DNA of 64,000 nucleotides, taken from assembly GCA_027451285.1 (NCBI GenBank), contig DAIDJP010000016.1, positions 1 to 64,000 of the forward strand, given 5' to 3'. The position numbers were made by a program, and so were the translations under genes. Shown here piece by piece: positions 44,229 to 53,754 of the stretch. Within the stretch, counting starts at the first letter, position 1; each line of letters starts with the position of its first letter. Source of the DNA: Acidimicrobiaceae bacterium. Its GTDB lineage: Bacteria > Actinomycetota > Acidimicrobiia > Acidimicrobiales > RAAP-2. A model generated the notes under the pieces. That model worked only from the letters and a program-made list of their open reading frames with translations. It had not been told where the DNA came from and searched no databases.

Positions 44229-44795
44229 ATGCCCGTGACGCAACTCGATCCCACGTCGGCGCTGATCGTGATCGACCTGCAGCGCGGCATCGTGGCCATT
44301 CCGACGGTGCATCCGGTCGAAGGCGTCATCGCCAACGCGCGACGGCTCGCCGACGCCTTTCGCGCACGGCACTGGCCGGTGGTGCTGGTGAACGTCAGTG
44401 GCGGAGCACCCGGTCGCACCGAGCAGACGCTGGGAGCTGGTCTCGCCCGTCCCGAGGGCTGGGACGAACTGATCGAGGAGCTGGACGCGCGCGCCGATGA
44501 CATCCTCGTCACGAAGTACACGTGGGGCGCCTTCACGGGAACCGGCCTCGATCAGATGCTGCGCGAGCGAGGGGTGACCCAGGTGGCGGTCGTGGGTGTG
44601 GCCACGAGCGCGGGCGTCGAGTCCACCGCGCGCCAGGCCCACGAACTCGGCTATCACGTCACGATCGCCACCGACGCGGTGACCGACCGCAGCCCCGAGC
44701 TGCACGAGAACAGCGTCGAGCGGATCTTCCCGCGCATCGCCGAGACCGGAACGACGGCCCAGATCCTCGACCTGGTGGGCGCGACCGCCTCGTAG
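44229..44795 (+). CDS. Isochorismatase-family hydrolase lacking the catalytic Cys
   Basis: 188 residues from ATG 44229 (GAGGAGG upstream). The catalytic Asp is in ALIVIDLQRGIV and the Lys in ILVTKYTWGAFTGT. Where cysteine hydrolases read a Cys (G.AT..CV..TAR), this has GVATSAGVESTARQAHELGY, Gly in place of Cys. True isochorismatases also lack that Cys, so it may hydrolyse a vinyl ether rather than an amide, or act otherwise. Single gene. Confidence 0.85.
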   Translation: MPVTQLDPTSALIVIDLQRGIVAIPTVHPVEGVIANARRLADAFRARHWPVVLVNVSGGAPGRTEQTLGAGLARPEGWDELIEELDARADDILVTKYTWGAFTGTGLDQMLRERGVTQVAVVGVATSAGVESTARQAHELGYHVTIATDAVTDRSPELHENSVERIFPRIAETGTTAQILDLVGATAS

Positions 44796-44876
44796 GCGAC
44801 GTTGCGCGATGGACGTCGCGTCCGTCGTCCCCGTCGTCGCAACGTCTGCGTCGAGGCGACTCGCTATGGTCGAAAG

Positions 44877-46076
44877 ATGACCGAGAACGAGGCGGGCCCC
44901 CTGTCGAGTGTGGACACGGAGACCTTGCGACGGCGCACGAGCGAGAAGTGGCGTCACTATCCCGAGGACGTCCTGCCGCTCTGGGTGGCCGAGATGGACG
45001 TGCCACTGGCCGCTCCCGTTGAGCGTGCCCTGGTCGACGCGGCCCAGATTGGCGATCTGGGATATCCGATCGCGGACTCCTACGTCGAGGCGCTGGCGGG
45101 TTTCGCCGCTCGCCACTGGAACTGGGAGGTCACCCCCTCGCGCTCGCGACCCGTCGCCAACGTGATGAGCGGCGTGGCGGCCGCGATTTCGGTCCTCACC
45201 GAGCCGGGCGACAGCGTGGTCGTGAACTGCCCGGTCTATCCGCCCTTCTATTCGTACGTCGAGAACAGCGGGCGCGTCGTCGACGAGGCGCCCCTCGACG
45301 CGAGGGGCCGGCTCGACCTCGCCACCCTCGAAGCGGCGTTCGCGCGCGCCACGTCGCGCTCGCGGTACCCGGCCTTTCTCCTGTGCAACCCGCACAATCC
45401 GAGTGGCACCCTGCACCGGCGCGAGGAACTCGTGGGCGTGCTCGAGCTCGCCGATCGCTACGGCCTGCGCGTCATCTCCGACGAGATCCACGCGCCACTC
45501 GTGCTGCGCGGCACCTTCACGCCGCTACTTTCTCTCGATGGCGCCGAGCGCGCGGTGGCGGTCCTCTCGGCGTCGAAGGCCTTCAACCTGGCCGGCGCAC
45601 CGGCGGCCGTCCTCGTCGCGGGTTCTGACTCCCTCGACGTAATCGAGCGGCTCAGCCATCGCGTGGTGCCCGGGCCCAGCCACCTGGGCGTGATTGCCCA
45701 GAGCGCGGCCCTGACGAGCGGCGACGAGTGGCTCGAGGACCTGCTCGTCGACCTGCGCGCGCGCCAGCAGTTGCTCGTCGACCTGCTGGCGGCGAACCTT
45801 CCCGCCGCGCGCTATGAACCGGGCGAGGCGACGTACCTGGCGTGGCTCGACGTGCGCGAGCTCGCCCTGGGATCCGGCGAGGCGACGCGCGGGCGGATGG
45901 AGAGCCTCTCGGGACCGGCCGCCTTCTTCCTCGAGCACGCCCGCGTCGCGTTGAGCGACGGCGCCGCCTTCGGCACCGGGGGAGCGAGCCACGTGCGACT
46001 CAACTTCGCCACAACCGAGCCGATCCTGCACGAGGCGCTCGAGCGGCTGGGCCGCGCGGTGCGCGAGCGCGTCTAG
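44877..46076 (+). CDS. PatB/MalY-type PLP aminotransferase (cystathionine beta-lyase-like)
   Basis: 399 residues from ATG 44877. Fold type I with the PatB/MalY opening RRRTSEKWRHYPEDVLPLWVAEMDVPLA and VANVMSGVAAAISVL, VNCPVYPPFYSYVENSGR, LLCNPHNPSGTLHRREEL, VISDEIHAPLVL and PLP-binding Lys in VLSASKAFNLAG. Members cleave the C-S bond of cystathionine and related thiols. Its stop overlaps the convergent GAF-EAL gene by four bases. Confidence 0.9.
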   Translation: MTENEAGPLSSVDTETLRRRTSEKWRHYPEDVLPLWVAEMDVPLAAPVERALVDAAQIGDLGYPIADSYVEALAGFAARHWNWEVTPSRSRPVANVMSGVAAAISVLTEPGDSVVVNCPVYPPFYSYVENSGRVVDEAPLDARGRLDLATLEAAFARATSRSRYPAFLLCNPHNPSGTLHRREELVGVLELADRYGLRVISDEIHAPLVLRGTFTPLLSLDGAERAVAVLSASKAFNLAGAPAAVLVAGSDSLDVIERLSHRVVPGPSHLGVIAQSAALTSGDEWLEDLLVDLRARQQLLVDLLAANLPAARYEPGEATYLAWLDVRELALGSGEATRGRMESLSGPAAFFLEHARVALSDGAAFGTGGASHVRLNFATTEPILHEALERLGRAVRERV

Positions 46077-47449
46077 GGACGCCGTGTGCGCGGAGCGGTT
46101 CCGCGGTCCGCGACGTAGGCCGTGAGTGGGGGGACGTCGACGGGAGTGCTGAAGAGCCACCCCTGGCCGTAGACGATGCCGGCGTCGAGGAGCAGGTCGC
46201 GTTGGGCCAGCGTCTCGACGCCCTCCACGCAGTAGTCGAGGTCGAGGTCGCGGGCCAGGTCGCGCGCCGAGAGCAGGATGTATCGCCCCCGCTCGGACTC
46301 CTCGGCCCCGACCACGAGCTCGCGGTCGATCTTGATGGCGGTCGCCGGCAGGGTGCTGACCTGGCCCAGCGTCGCGGTGCCGCTGCCGAAGTCGTCCAGC
46401 GCGATCTCCACACCCAGGTCGCGGATCCTCTCGAGCTCGCGCACGGCGCAGGACCCCGGCAGTGGCATCGATTCGGTGACTTCGATGCACAGGGCTCGCG
46501 GCGAGAGGCCGCGACGTCCCAGCTCGCGCTCGATGACGGCGGCGAGGCCGGGCGAGCGCAGCTCCGTTCCCGAGATGTTGACCGTCATGGTCGGCCCCTC
46601 GACGCCCAACGTCGCTCCGAGGTGCACCGCGGCGTCGAGGGCGTTGGCTAGCACCAGACGCCCGAGGGGGATCATCAGCCCGGTGCGCTCCATCGCCGGC
46701 AGGAAGAGCGCCGGCGGGACCATGCCGAGATCCGGGTGGTTCCAGCGCACCAGGGTCTCGACGGCGATGACCGCGCCGTCGCGCATGTCGACGATGGGCT
46801 GGAAGCGGGTGACGAACTCGCCACCCTCGATGCCGCGGCGCAGTCGGCGCGCGTCGAGCGCGTCGCTGAGCACGTGCTCGGACGCGCGGCCCGAGGCGCG
46901 ATCGGCCCGCTGGAGCTCGAGTTGGGCGATGACCTGGTCGGCGAGGATCTCCAAGTGGGCGACCTGGTCCGAGGAGAAGGCGCGCGGGGTCCAGTCGAGC
47001 GCGACGAGGGTGCCCAGGGGCAGCCCGTCGCGGCCGATGAGGGGAACGCCGGCGTAGGCGCGGATGTGGGGGGCGCCACTCACCAGGGCCGTGGCCGCGT
47101 AACGCGGGTGTTGGCTGGCGTCTTCGAGGACCAGCGTCGACTCCGTGGCGACGGCGTCGGAGCAGATCGAGTCGATCCGCTCCGTGCCGATGAGCGAGTG
47201 CGAGAGCCCGTGGGTCGCCGCGAACCACTGATTGTGCCGATCGACGAGACAGACCATCGCGGCCGGTGCGGCGCACACCGCCGCGGCCAGGCGAGCCACG
47301 CCAGTGAGGGCCGGGCGCGTCGGCGACTCGAGGACGCCGTAGCTCGCGAGCGACTCGAGACGGTCCTCCTCGCGCGGGTGCAGCCAGACGCCCTCGCCCC
47401 AGACCGGGGGAACGCCCTCGGGCGGATCGGTGACGGTCGCGGTTGCCAT
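46073..47449 (-). CDS. GAF-EAL protein, probable c-di-GMP phosphodiesterase
   Basis: 458 residues from ATG 47449. A GAF domain (about 35-175; ALTGVARLAAAVCAAPAAMVCLVDRHNQWFAA) precedes an EAL domain (about 200-445). EAL residues: FQPIVDMRDGAVIAVETLVRWNHPD (ETL in place of EAL), MTVNISGTEL, LCIEVTES, EIALDDFGSG, AIKIDRELV, DYCVEGVET and GQGWLFSTP. Metal and catalytic residues appear complete, so it should hydrolyse c-di-GMP, with GAF as the sensor. No GGDEF domain. Confidence 0.88.
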   Translation of the reverse strand: MATATVTDPPEGVPPVWGEGVWLHPREEDRLESLASYGVLESPTRPALTGVARLAAAVCAAPAAMVCLVDRHNQWFAATHGLSHSLIGTERIDSICSDAVATESTLVLEDASQHPRYAATALVSGAPHIRAYAGVPLIGRDGLPLGTLVALDWTPRAFSSDQVAHLEILADQVIAQLELQRADRASGRASEHVLSDALDARRLRRGIEGGEFVTRFQPIVDMRDGAVIAVETLVRWNHPDLGMVPPALFLPAMERTGLMIPLGRLVLANALDAAVHLGATLGVEGPTMTVNISGTELRSPGLAAVIERELGRRGLSPRALCIEVTESMPLPGSCAVRELERIRDLGVEIALDDFGSGTATLGQVSTLPATAIKIDRELVVGAEESERGRYILLSARDLARDLDLDYCVEGVETLAQRDLLLDAGIVYGQGWLFSTPVDVPPLTAYVADRGTAPRTRRP

Positions 47450-47571
47450 GTAAATAGTCAAGCGGACGAGGTCGAACGTGACTAGATGCGTTCGCCCCAA
47501 CTTGATAGATGCGAATGCATCTAGCGCACCCCTCGGCTACTCGTCAGGATGAGTCGGTTCGAAGGAGGACA

Positions 47572-47979
47572 GTGGCCGGCCGGTTCAGTGTGGTGCGCCA
47601 GACGACGCGAGCCGACGTATCTCGCGTCGTCGGCCTCCTGCGCCACCATCCCGCCACGATCCTCTCGGCGGCGCTGGCCCTGGCCTTTCCCGGCGCGGGG
47701 ACGACCGCCGGCGACGGCGCCCGCGTGGTCGTGGGTCCGCTGGTGGGCGAGGCGCCGTCGCGGCGCGTGTCTCTCGAGTGGGACGTGCGCGTTGGCTCCG
47801 AGGGGCGCTCGCGTTTCGAGGGTGAGCTTCGCCTCGCGCCCGAGGGCGACGGCGCCCGACTCGAGCTCGCCGGACTTGCGCACGGCCCGGCCCACCTGGT
47901 CGACGACGCGGCGCTCGATCGCGTCCTGGGATGGCTGGCGCTCGCGGCCGACGCCGGGACTAGTCCTTCGGGTAGTTGA
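47572..47979 (+). CDS. Hypothetical protein
   Basis: 135 residues from GTG 47572, chosen for AAGGAGG although its spacing of three bases is short (GTG 47587 is an alternative). Not recognised. It begins FSVVRQTTRADVSRVVGLLRHHPATIL and ends in an Ala/Asp-rich segment; the centre (RVSLEWDVRVGSEGRSRFEGELRLAPEGDGARLELAG) looks like alternating beta strands and faintly recalls a START/SRPBCC-like domain. No signal peptide. Its last 20 bases overlap the convergent response-regulator gene. Confidence 0.5.
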   Translation: MAGRFSVVRQTTRADVSRVVGLLRHHPATILSAALALAFPGAGTTAGDGARVVVGPLVGEAPSRRVSLEWDVRVGSEGRSRFEGELRLAPEGDGARLELAGLAHGPAHLVDDAALDRVLGWLALAADAGTSPSGS

Positions 47980-48613
47980 TCAGGCCGTAGCGCACGGCTA
48001 GGGACACCGCTTCGAGTTTCGAGTGCGCGCCGAGCTTGCTCAGGATCGACTGGGTGTAGTTGCGCACGGTGTTCACGCTCAAGTGCATCTCCTCGGCGAT
48101 GGCCCGGTTGGTGAGACCACGCGTCATCTGCTCGAGGAGGTCGCGCTCGCGCGTCGTGAGATCCGAGCCGGCAGGCGGGGGGCTGCGGTCGACGCGCGCG
48201 AGTAGGCGCGCGAGCACGGGGGCCGAGATGAGGGCCTCGCCGGAAGCAACCGCCCGCACGGCGTCGGCCACTTGGGTGGCGGCCTTGTCCTTGGTGAGGA
48301 ATCCCGAGCATCCCGCCTGGATCGCGGTGAGCATCAGCTGGTCGTCGTCGTTGCCGGTCAGGATGATCACCCCGAGGTCGGGTCGCGCGCCCAACACGTC
48401 GCGCGCCAGCGAGACGCCGTCGACGTCGGGCAGGTGGTAGTCGACGAGCGCGACGTCGGGTGGCTCCTCGTTGATCAGAGCGCGCGCCTGGGCCCCGGTG
48501 GAGGCGATGCCCACGACCACGATGTCCCCCTCGTCGCCGAGGAGCCGAGCCAGGCTCTCGGCGAACATCAGGTGGTCGTCGACGATCACCACGCGGGTCG
48601 CGTCAGCGTCCAT
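47960..48613 (-). CDS. NarL/LuxR-type response regulator
   Basis: 217 residues. Receiver: VVIVDDHLMFAESLARLL, DVALVDYHLPDVDG (phospho-acceptor Asp), FLTKDKAATQ (Lys). LuxR-type DNA-binding domain: LTTRERDLLEQMTRGLTNRAIAEEMHLSVNTVRNYTQSILSKLGA. Overlaps the hybrid kinase by 11 bases, so the two are co-translated and form a pair. Confidence 0.92.
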   Translation of the reverse strand: MDADATRVVIVDDHLMFAESLARLLGDEGDIVVVGIASTGAQARALINEEPPDVALVDYHLPDVDGVSLARDVLGARPDLGVIILTGNDDDQLMLTAIQAGCSGFLTKDKAATQVADAVRAVASGEALISAPVLARLLARVDRSPPPAGSDLTTRERDLLEQMTRGLTNRAIAEEMHLSVNTVRNYTQSILSKLGAHSKLEAVSLAVRYGLINYPKD

Positions 48614-51011
48614 CGAGCGCCTCCTCGATGGCGCGTAGCAGGCTCGCCGCGTCGACCGGCTTTAGCAGCACGGGTCGATGCTGCGCTGGCGGCGCCGAGT
48701 CATATCCGCTCATGAGGATGATCGGTAGCCGCGGCGTGCGCCGTTCGAGCTCTCGCGCCAACTCGTCACCGGTGAGAACTGGCATCACGACGTCACTCAC
48801 CACGGCGTCAACCTCGACGGTGGGGTCATCGACGAGTGCGAGCGCCTCCGCCCCATCTCCCGCGACGACGACGTCATAGCCCGCGTCGCGCAGGATGCGC
48901 CGGGTCGCCTCGCGCAGTTGGGGGTCGTCCTCGACGAGGAGGAGCCGTCCCGCCCTCGTGGCCGGGCTGGTCGCCTCATGGTGCTCCGCTGCTGGGATCC
49001 CTGCGTGGTGGGCCGGCAGGCGGATCTCGAAGGTGGTGCCCTCGCCCGGGCGCGACTCGATCGTCACGCGGCCGTTGGCGCGGCTCACCACTCCGTAGAC
49101 GGTGGCGAGGCCGAGTCCGGTTCCCTGGCCGCGCTGCTTGGTCGTGAAGAAGGGTTCGAAGGCGCGCGCGAGCACGTCCGGGGTCATTCCGACGCCCGTG
49201 TCGCTCACGCGCACGACGACCTCGTCGTCTCCGTCGTTGCCGACGGCGACGGTGAGGTGCCCGCCGTTCACCATCGCGTCGCGGGCGTTGATCGCGAGGT
49301 TCACGATGACCTGGTCGAACTGCTGGGGGTCGATGAGGACGTTCGCCACGTCGTCGCTGAGCTCGAGGTCCAGGGTCACCGAGGGGCCGAGGGAGCGCTC
49401 GAGGAGGACCGCGATGGCGCGTACCGCGCGGGGCACGTCGACCGGCTCGGCCCGCACGGACTCGCGTCGCGCGAAGGTGAGCAGCTGTCGGGTCAGCGCG
49501 GCGCCGCGTTCGGCGTCCGCGCGGATCTGGCTGAGGTCGTGGCGGCTCTGTGCGGCCAGATCCTGGCCCTCCATGAGGGTCGTGAAGTTGAGGATCACGC
49601 CCAGGAGGTTGTTGAAGTCGTGCGCGACGCCGCCCGCGAGGCGGCCCAGGCTGTCGAGGCGGTCCTGTTGCTCGCGCTCCGCCTCGAGGGCGAGCGCGCG
49701 CCGGCGCTCTTCGAGTTCGAGGCGCTCGGTGAGATCGCGCACCGCGAGGATCGTCGACGAGCGGCCCTCCTCGTCGGTGACCGTGCTCAGCGCGAGGTCG
49801 GCGGGGAAGCGCGAGCCGTCGCGGCGCCACCCGCTGAACGTGTCGCTCGCACGCGTCGGCTGCGTGATCCGCCCAGCCACGTCGAGTGGTCCTTCCCCTC
49901 CTTCGAGCGTGATGAGCGTCTCGACGCTCTTGCCGAGGATGTCGTTGACGGGCCAGCCGAAGAGGTCGCGCACGCGGTCGTTCGCCATCTCGATGCGCTC
50001 GTCTGCGTCGAGGCCGATGATCGCGTCGGGTGCGCCCGAGAGGACGGCGCGGAAGCGCTGGGCGGTGCGCCGGGCGACGTCGCTCTCGCGCAGGTCCTCC
50101 TCGCGTTGGAGGGCCTCCCAGCCGTAGGCGACGTTCGCCGCCAGGCGGTGCACCAGGGTGCGCTCGTGGTCGTTGAAGTAGGAGGGCTCGCGGGCGTAGA
50201 CCGAGAGCAGTCCGCGCACCTCGCCGTCGATCGAGAGGGGTAGCGCCCCCGAGGAGCGGTACCCGAGGCGCGCGGCGGCCTCGCGCCACGGCCCCATGTC
50301 GGCGTCGACGAGGATGTCGTGGGAGAACTGGTCTTCGCCGAGGCGCACCGCCCGTCCGCCGATTCCGCGTCCGTGCGGCTCGTCGAAAGCGGTGATGGAG
50401 GCGTCGCGCAGGTACTCCTCAGCGCCGTATCCGGCGTGGGCGACGTCAATCAGCGCCCCGGTCTCGGGATCGACGACGCCGATCCAGGACATCACGAAGC
50501 CGCCGTGGTCGACGGCGATCGAGGTCGCCGCGTGGAAGAGCTCGCTGATGGAACCGGCGCGAAAGACGACCTCGTTGGTCTCGGCGAGCACGGTCGCCAG
50601 GCGCCGCTGGCGCTGTAGTTGCCCCAGCAGGGCCTGGATCGCCTCATCGGCCGCGCGGCGTTGGGTGGCGTCGTGGTAGATGACGGTCAGCGCGTCGGGA
50701 CTCGGCAGGGTGCGCACCGTGTACCACCGACCCAGGGGCTCGAAGTACGCGTCGAACTCGCTGGAGTGCTGCGTGCGCATCGCTCGCCGGTACTGCTCGT
50801 CGAAGACCGAGCCGACCGCCTCGGGGAACTCCTCCCAGATGACACGTCCGAGCAGTTCGTCGGGGCTGCGCCCGATCAGGCGCGCGCCGCCCGGGTTGAC
50901 GAAGGCGAAGCGCCAGTCCTCGTCGAGGACGAAGATCCCGTCGCTGATGCGCTCTAAGACCTCAGCCGTGGGCAGGACAGTTCTCGGAATTGCGACCCCC
51001 CCGCCGAACAC
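48603..51011 (-). CDS. Hybrid histidine kinase PAS-GAF-PAS-HisKA-HATPase-REC
   Basis: About 802 residues if GTG 51011 (GAAGG upstream) is the start; the open frame continues to 51101. No membrane helices, so cytoplasmic. PAS 1 (about 20-130, SDGIFVLDEDWRFAFVNPGGARLIGR), GAF (about 150-300), PAS 2 (about 315-430, APDAIIGLDADERIEMANDRV), HisKA with LAGGVAHDFNNLLGVI, HATPase with NLAINARDAMVNGG, VSDTGVGMTPD and QGTGLGLATVYG, and a C-terminal receiver (LLLVEDDPQLREATRR, VDAVVSDVVMPVLTG, LLKPVDAASLL). A phosphorelay via its own receiver to the NarL regulator is likely, but no HPt domain is present. Confidence 0.88.
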   Translation of the reverse strand: MFGGGVAIPRTVLPTAEVLERISDGIFVLDEDWRFAFVNPGGARLIGRSPDELLGRVIWEEFPEAVGSVFDEQYRRAMRTQHSSEFDAYFEPLGRWYTVRTLPSPDALTVIYHDATQRRAADEAIQALLGQLQRQRRLATVLAETNEVVFRAGSISELFHAATSIAVDHGGFVMSWIGVVDPETGALIDVAHAGYGAEEYLRDASITAFDEPHGRGIGGRAVRLGEDQFSHDILVDADMGPWREAAARLGYRSSGALPLSIDGEVRGLLSVYAREPSYFNDHERTLVHRLAANVAYGWEALQREEDLRESDVARRTAQRFRAVLSGAPDAIIGLDADERIEMANDRVRDLFGWPVNDILGKSVETLITLEGGEGPLDVAGRITQPTRASDTFSGWRRDGSRFPADLALSTVTDEEGRSSTILAVRDLTERLELEERRRALALEAEREQQDRLDSLGRLAGGVAHDFNNLLGVILNFTTLMEGQDLAAQSRHDLSQIRADAERGAALTRQLLTFARRESVRAEPVDVPRAVRAIAVLLERSLGPSVTLDLELSDDVANVLIDPQQFDQVIVNLAINARDAMVNGGHLTVAVGNDGDDEVVVRVSDTGVGMTPDVLARAFEPFFTTKQRGQGTGLGLATVYGVVSRANGRVTIESRPGEGTTFEIRLPAHHAGIPAAEHHEATSPATRAGRLLLVEDDPQLREATRRILRDAGYDVVVAGDGAEALALVDDPTVEVDAVVSDVVMPVLTGDELARELERRTPRLPIILMSGYDSAPPAQHRPVLLKPVDAASLLRAIEEALDGR

Positions 51012-51138
51012 CGTTACCTTCGACAGTACCGGCCCAGTGGGTTGGTCCGGCAACCGGGCAACGCGTCTCGCCCTGGCCCCACGCGGCGCCGCGTACAGCA
51101 TGCGGCGTCGCGTGGGGCGTAGGTCCTGCGGCTCGGTG

Positions 51139-52461
51139 CTAGCAGCCCGTCGCCGGCTGGCGGAAGCCCGGGAACGGGTTGAGCGTTCCCATCAGCGTGT
51201 AGCGACCGACGTAGCTGGTCGGGGTCTGGGTCGGCGCGGACGGGCTGGGATCGAGGCGCATGAACCACGGCAAGAGGGCCTCGTCCTCGGGGTGGTAGTA
51301 GCCGTCGGCGCTCTGGGTGCCGTCGGGGTTCGGGCTCTGCTGGAACGAGTTCGAGCCCATGGCGAATCCGATCGCCACCACCGGGTCACCCGTCTCCAGG
51401 TAGCCCGAGCACCCATACTGCGGGGCGGTCGGCGTTAGCCAAGGCTCAACCGAGTTGTTGACGAAGGGATCGTCGGCCCACTCGGAGATCTCGTGGGAGA
51501 GCGCGTGGATGTCCTGGAGAGCCCAGTTGGTGCCGCCGTTCGCGTGGCTGTAGAGGCCCGGCTGGACCCAGGAAGCCCAGGCGTAGGTCTGCACGCCCTG
51601 GCTGCCGTTGCCGTTCGCGCTTGAGGTGGCGCCGTGGAATCCGATCACGCAGCAGTTGTAGATGCTGTTGCCTTCGTAGAGCATCAGGTTGTTGGTGAGA
51701 TAGAGCGGCAGGTCCGTCGGGTTGGCACTCGTAATCAGTGAGTTGATCTCGCTGACCCACCAGTTGTAGTGCACGTCGGCGAAGACGACGCCGCGCCCGC
51801 TCTGCAGGAGCGTTCCCTCGCTACCCGGCACGGTGATCGTGATCGGGCTTTCCACCACCGGGTTGAGCTTCACGTGGTAGGGGTCGTTCGCTGCCTGGCG
51901 GTTGAACTGGGCGCGCATGGTGGCGTCCTCGAGCTGGAGGGCTTGGCCCTTCATAGCGGGCAGCAGCTTGCCGCCCTTGCCTCTCACCAGTTGGGGCGAG
52001 TTCGGCCAGTTGCCCGCCGCGGTCGCCGCGGGTGTCGAGGCGTAGTCATTGGTCGCAAAGATTGGCGAGGCCAATGTGGCGTTCAACACGTCGGACGCGC
52101 CCGCCGACATGCCGGCTGGTTCCACCGGGAACGACATCCCACCGACGACAAGATTGATCGGCGTGATGTCGACGTTGATCGTCGTGGAGCACGCCGCGCC
52201 CGAGCACTTCGACGGGTCGGCGCCGACCATGTTGTAGCCATAGGTGACGCCGTTCGTCGGGTTGACGCTCGAGGACCAGAAGTGGCTTACGGTCAGCGAG
52301 GTGGCGAGCGGCGACGCACCACCGACGGTGGTGAACGTCGGCGTCAGGCTCGAGTCGCTAATCACCGGAATCGATGATCCGCTCGCAGCGCCGATGGGTA
52401 GCGCGAGCGCTACCAGTAAGGACGTTGCTCCTAGGTATGTAGTTAGGCGTGACACTCTCAC
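51139..52461 (-). CDS. Secreted metalloprotease-like protein
   Basis: 440 residues from GTG 52461 (AGGGGGGCC upstream). Signal peptide MRVSRLTTYLGATSLLVALALPIGAASGS. The central region has IHALSHEISEWADDPFVNN, an HE-x-x-E zinc-site-like motif followed by DP, and later GYLETGDPVV. This arrangement (HEl.E...DP...E.GD) occurs in uncharacterised bacterial secreted proteins thought to be metallopeptidases. Cys pairs (SKCSGAACS, NCCVIGF) suggest disulfides. Catalytic activity unproven. Confidence 0.7.
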   Translation of the reverse strand: MRVSRLTTYLGATSLLVALALPIGAASGSSIPVISDSSLTPTFTTVGGASPLATSLTVSHFWSSSVNPTNGVTYGYNMVGADPSKCSGAACSTTINVDITPINLVVGGMSFPVEPAGMSAGASDVLNATLASPIFATNDYASTPAATAAGNWPNSPQLVRGKGGKLLPAMKGQALQLEDATMRAQFNRQAANDPYHVKLNPVVESPITITVPGSEGTLLQSGRGVVFADVHYNWWVSEINSLITSANPTDLPLYLTNNLMLYEGNSIYNCCVIGFHGATSSANGNGSQGVQTYAWASWVQPGLYSHANGGTNWALQDIHALSHEISEWADDPFVNNSVEPWLTPTAPQYGCSGYLETGDPVVAIGFAMGSNSFQQSPNPDGTQSADGYYHPEDEALLPWFMRLDPSPSAPTQTPTSYVGRYTLMGTLNPFPGFRQPATGC

Positions 52462-52673
52462 GTAAGGCCCCCCTCTTCGTGCGACTCCGATGCCGCTTCA
52501 GGTGATAGTAGAGGGCAGCACAGACGGTGCGTGCACCTTTTAGTCAGGATCTTCGAGTAGTCACTGCCTCGTAAGAAGAGAAAATATATTCTCACTTAGA
52601 TAATTTAGATTGTGAACACTCGGCCACTTCTAAAGACTTGATGCTGCTGCCAACGTCGCGTACTATCCCGCGT
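52462..52673. other. AT-rich boundary segment
   Basis: 212 bases, markedly AT-richer than everything to the left, with a small dyad GAGAA-N6-TTCTC at 52578-52593. It separates the ordinary genes from the accessory region. No gene seen. Confidence 0.45.
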
Positions 52674-53525
52674 TTAGGTCTTGGGCGGCAGTGCGGCGGA
52701 GAGGTGCTCAGCCACTCGTTGGACGGCGTCCCTGGTCAGAGGGCCCGGTTCAGCGATTCGTCTCGCAAGTGCGGTCGGCCACGAAACAAGCGCTCCCCGC
52801 ATCGCAAATGGCTTCGCGAACAGCTTCCATTCAGCGTCGGTGAAACAGAGGGCGCTCGCCACGGGTGCGTCGATCTCACCCAGAGTCTTCTTAACGGCTG
52901 CGATTTGCCAACTGAGTCCATCGATCAACGTTGTACGATCGCGCCCACCAACGTAGATTCTCATGTCAACCTTGAAGAAGCCCCCGACGTCGCGTTACTG
53001 GACGAGGCCGGAGTAATTCTTCGCGTCGATCACCCACACGCCCGATGACGCAATGACTAGGTGATCAATATTTCCACGAGTGCGTGGAACTCTACGGTCG
53101 TTGAGCACGATGGCGTGATCCCCGAGGTACTTCACGAGGCTCGCAGCGAGTGCCCGTTCTCCCTCCGAACCCTTTTGCCACGCGGTGATCAATGGGGGAT
53201 CATCGGTCAAGAACTTGACCAGGCCCGCGAGACGACCGAATGTCGCATCAAGTCGTTGAACGCGCTCATCGTGCAGGTGTTGGAATGTCTCGTGAGCCGA
53301 CTTACCTGCCTCGCCCACGTCGATGGACGGACTCTCTAATTTCGACTCGACTTCAGTCTTGAGCGGCGTCACACTCGGCGCGCCCTCCGTTGACGCATCG
53401 CGACAGCTCACGCACGTGACTTTCCGCGCGGTGCTATCCCACCACGCCGTCGTGCCGGCAGCGAGCTCCATGTGACACGTTGCACAGACGTCCGCTTGGC
53501 GAAGAGGCAGCCGCTTGGTGGTCAC
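52674..53525 (-). pseudogene. NERD-domain protein interrupted by an in-frame stop
   Basis: Reading from GTG 53525: two CxxC pairs (VCATCHMEL and VTCVSCRDA) form a zinc-ribbon-like start. A helical linker leads to a NERD nuclease-related core, GSEGERALAASLVKYL, VPRTRGNIDHLVIASSGVWVIDAKNYSG. TAA at 52997-52995 then ends the frame. The same frame continues without any shift as RDVGGFFKVDMRIYVGGRDRTTLIDGLSWQIAAVK, exactly the next stretch of NERD proteins, to a second stop at 52674. One base change (for example CAA or AAA to TAA) explains it. Intact length would be about 283 residues. The N-terminal half alone, with the D-A-K active-site motif, could still be made. Confidence 0.8.
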
Positions 53526-53754
53526 GAAGCGAGCGACATCGAGATCGACAAAATGATCATGAGTCGGAGAATATTACGTGGATGTGACGACACGTATTTT
53601 CTGAAATGTTGGCTGTCGAGTTCGTTGGATGAGCCGACTTCTTGATTGGTGGCGGAGTGTGAATTACGTAGCGAATTACATGCGTCTACGAAATCAACAG
53701 AGCCATCCATTTTGATCCCTGTACACAGTTCGCGAAGCTCTTAGGCTCGAATCG

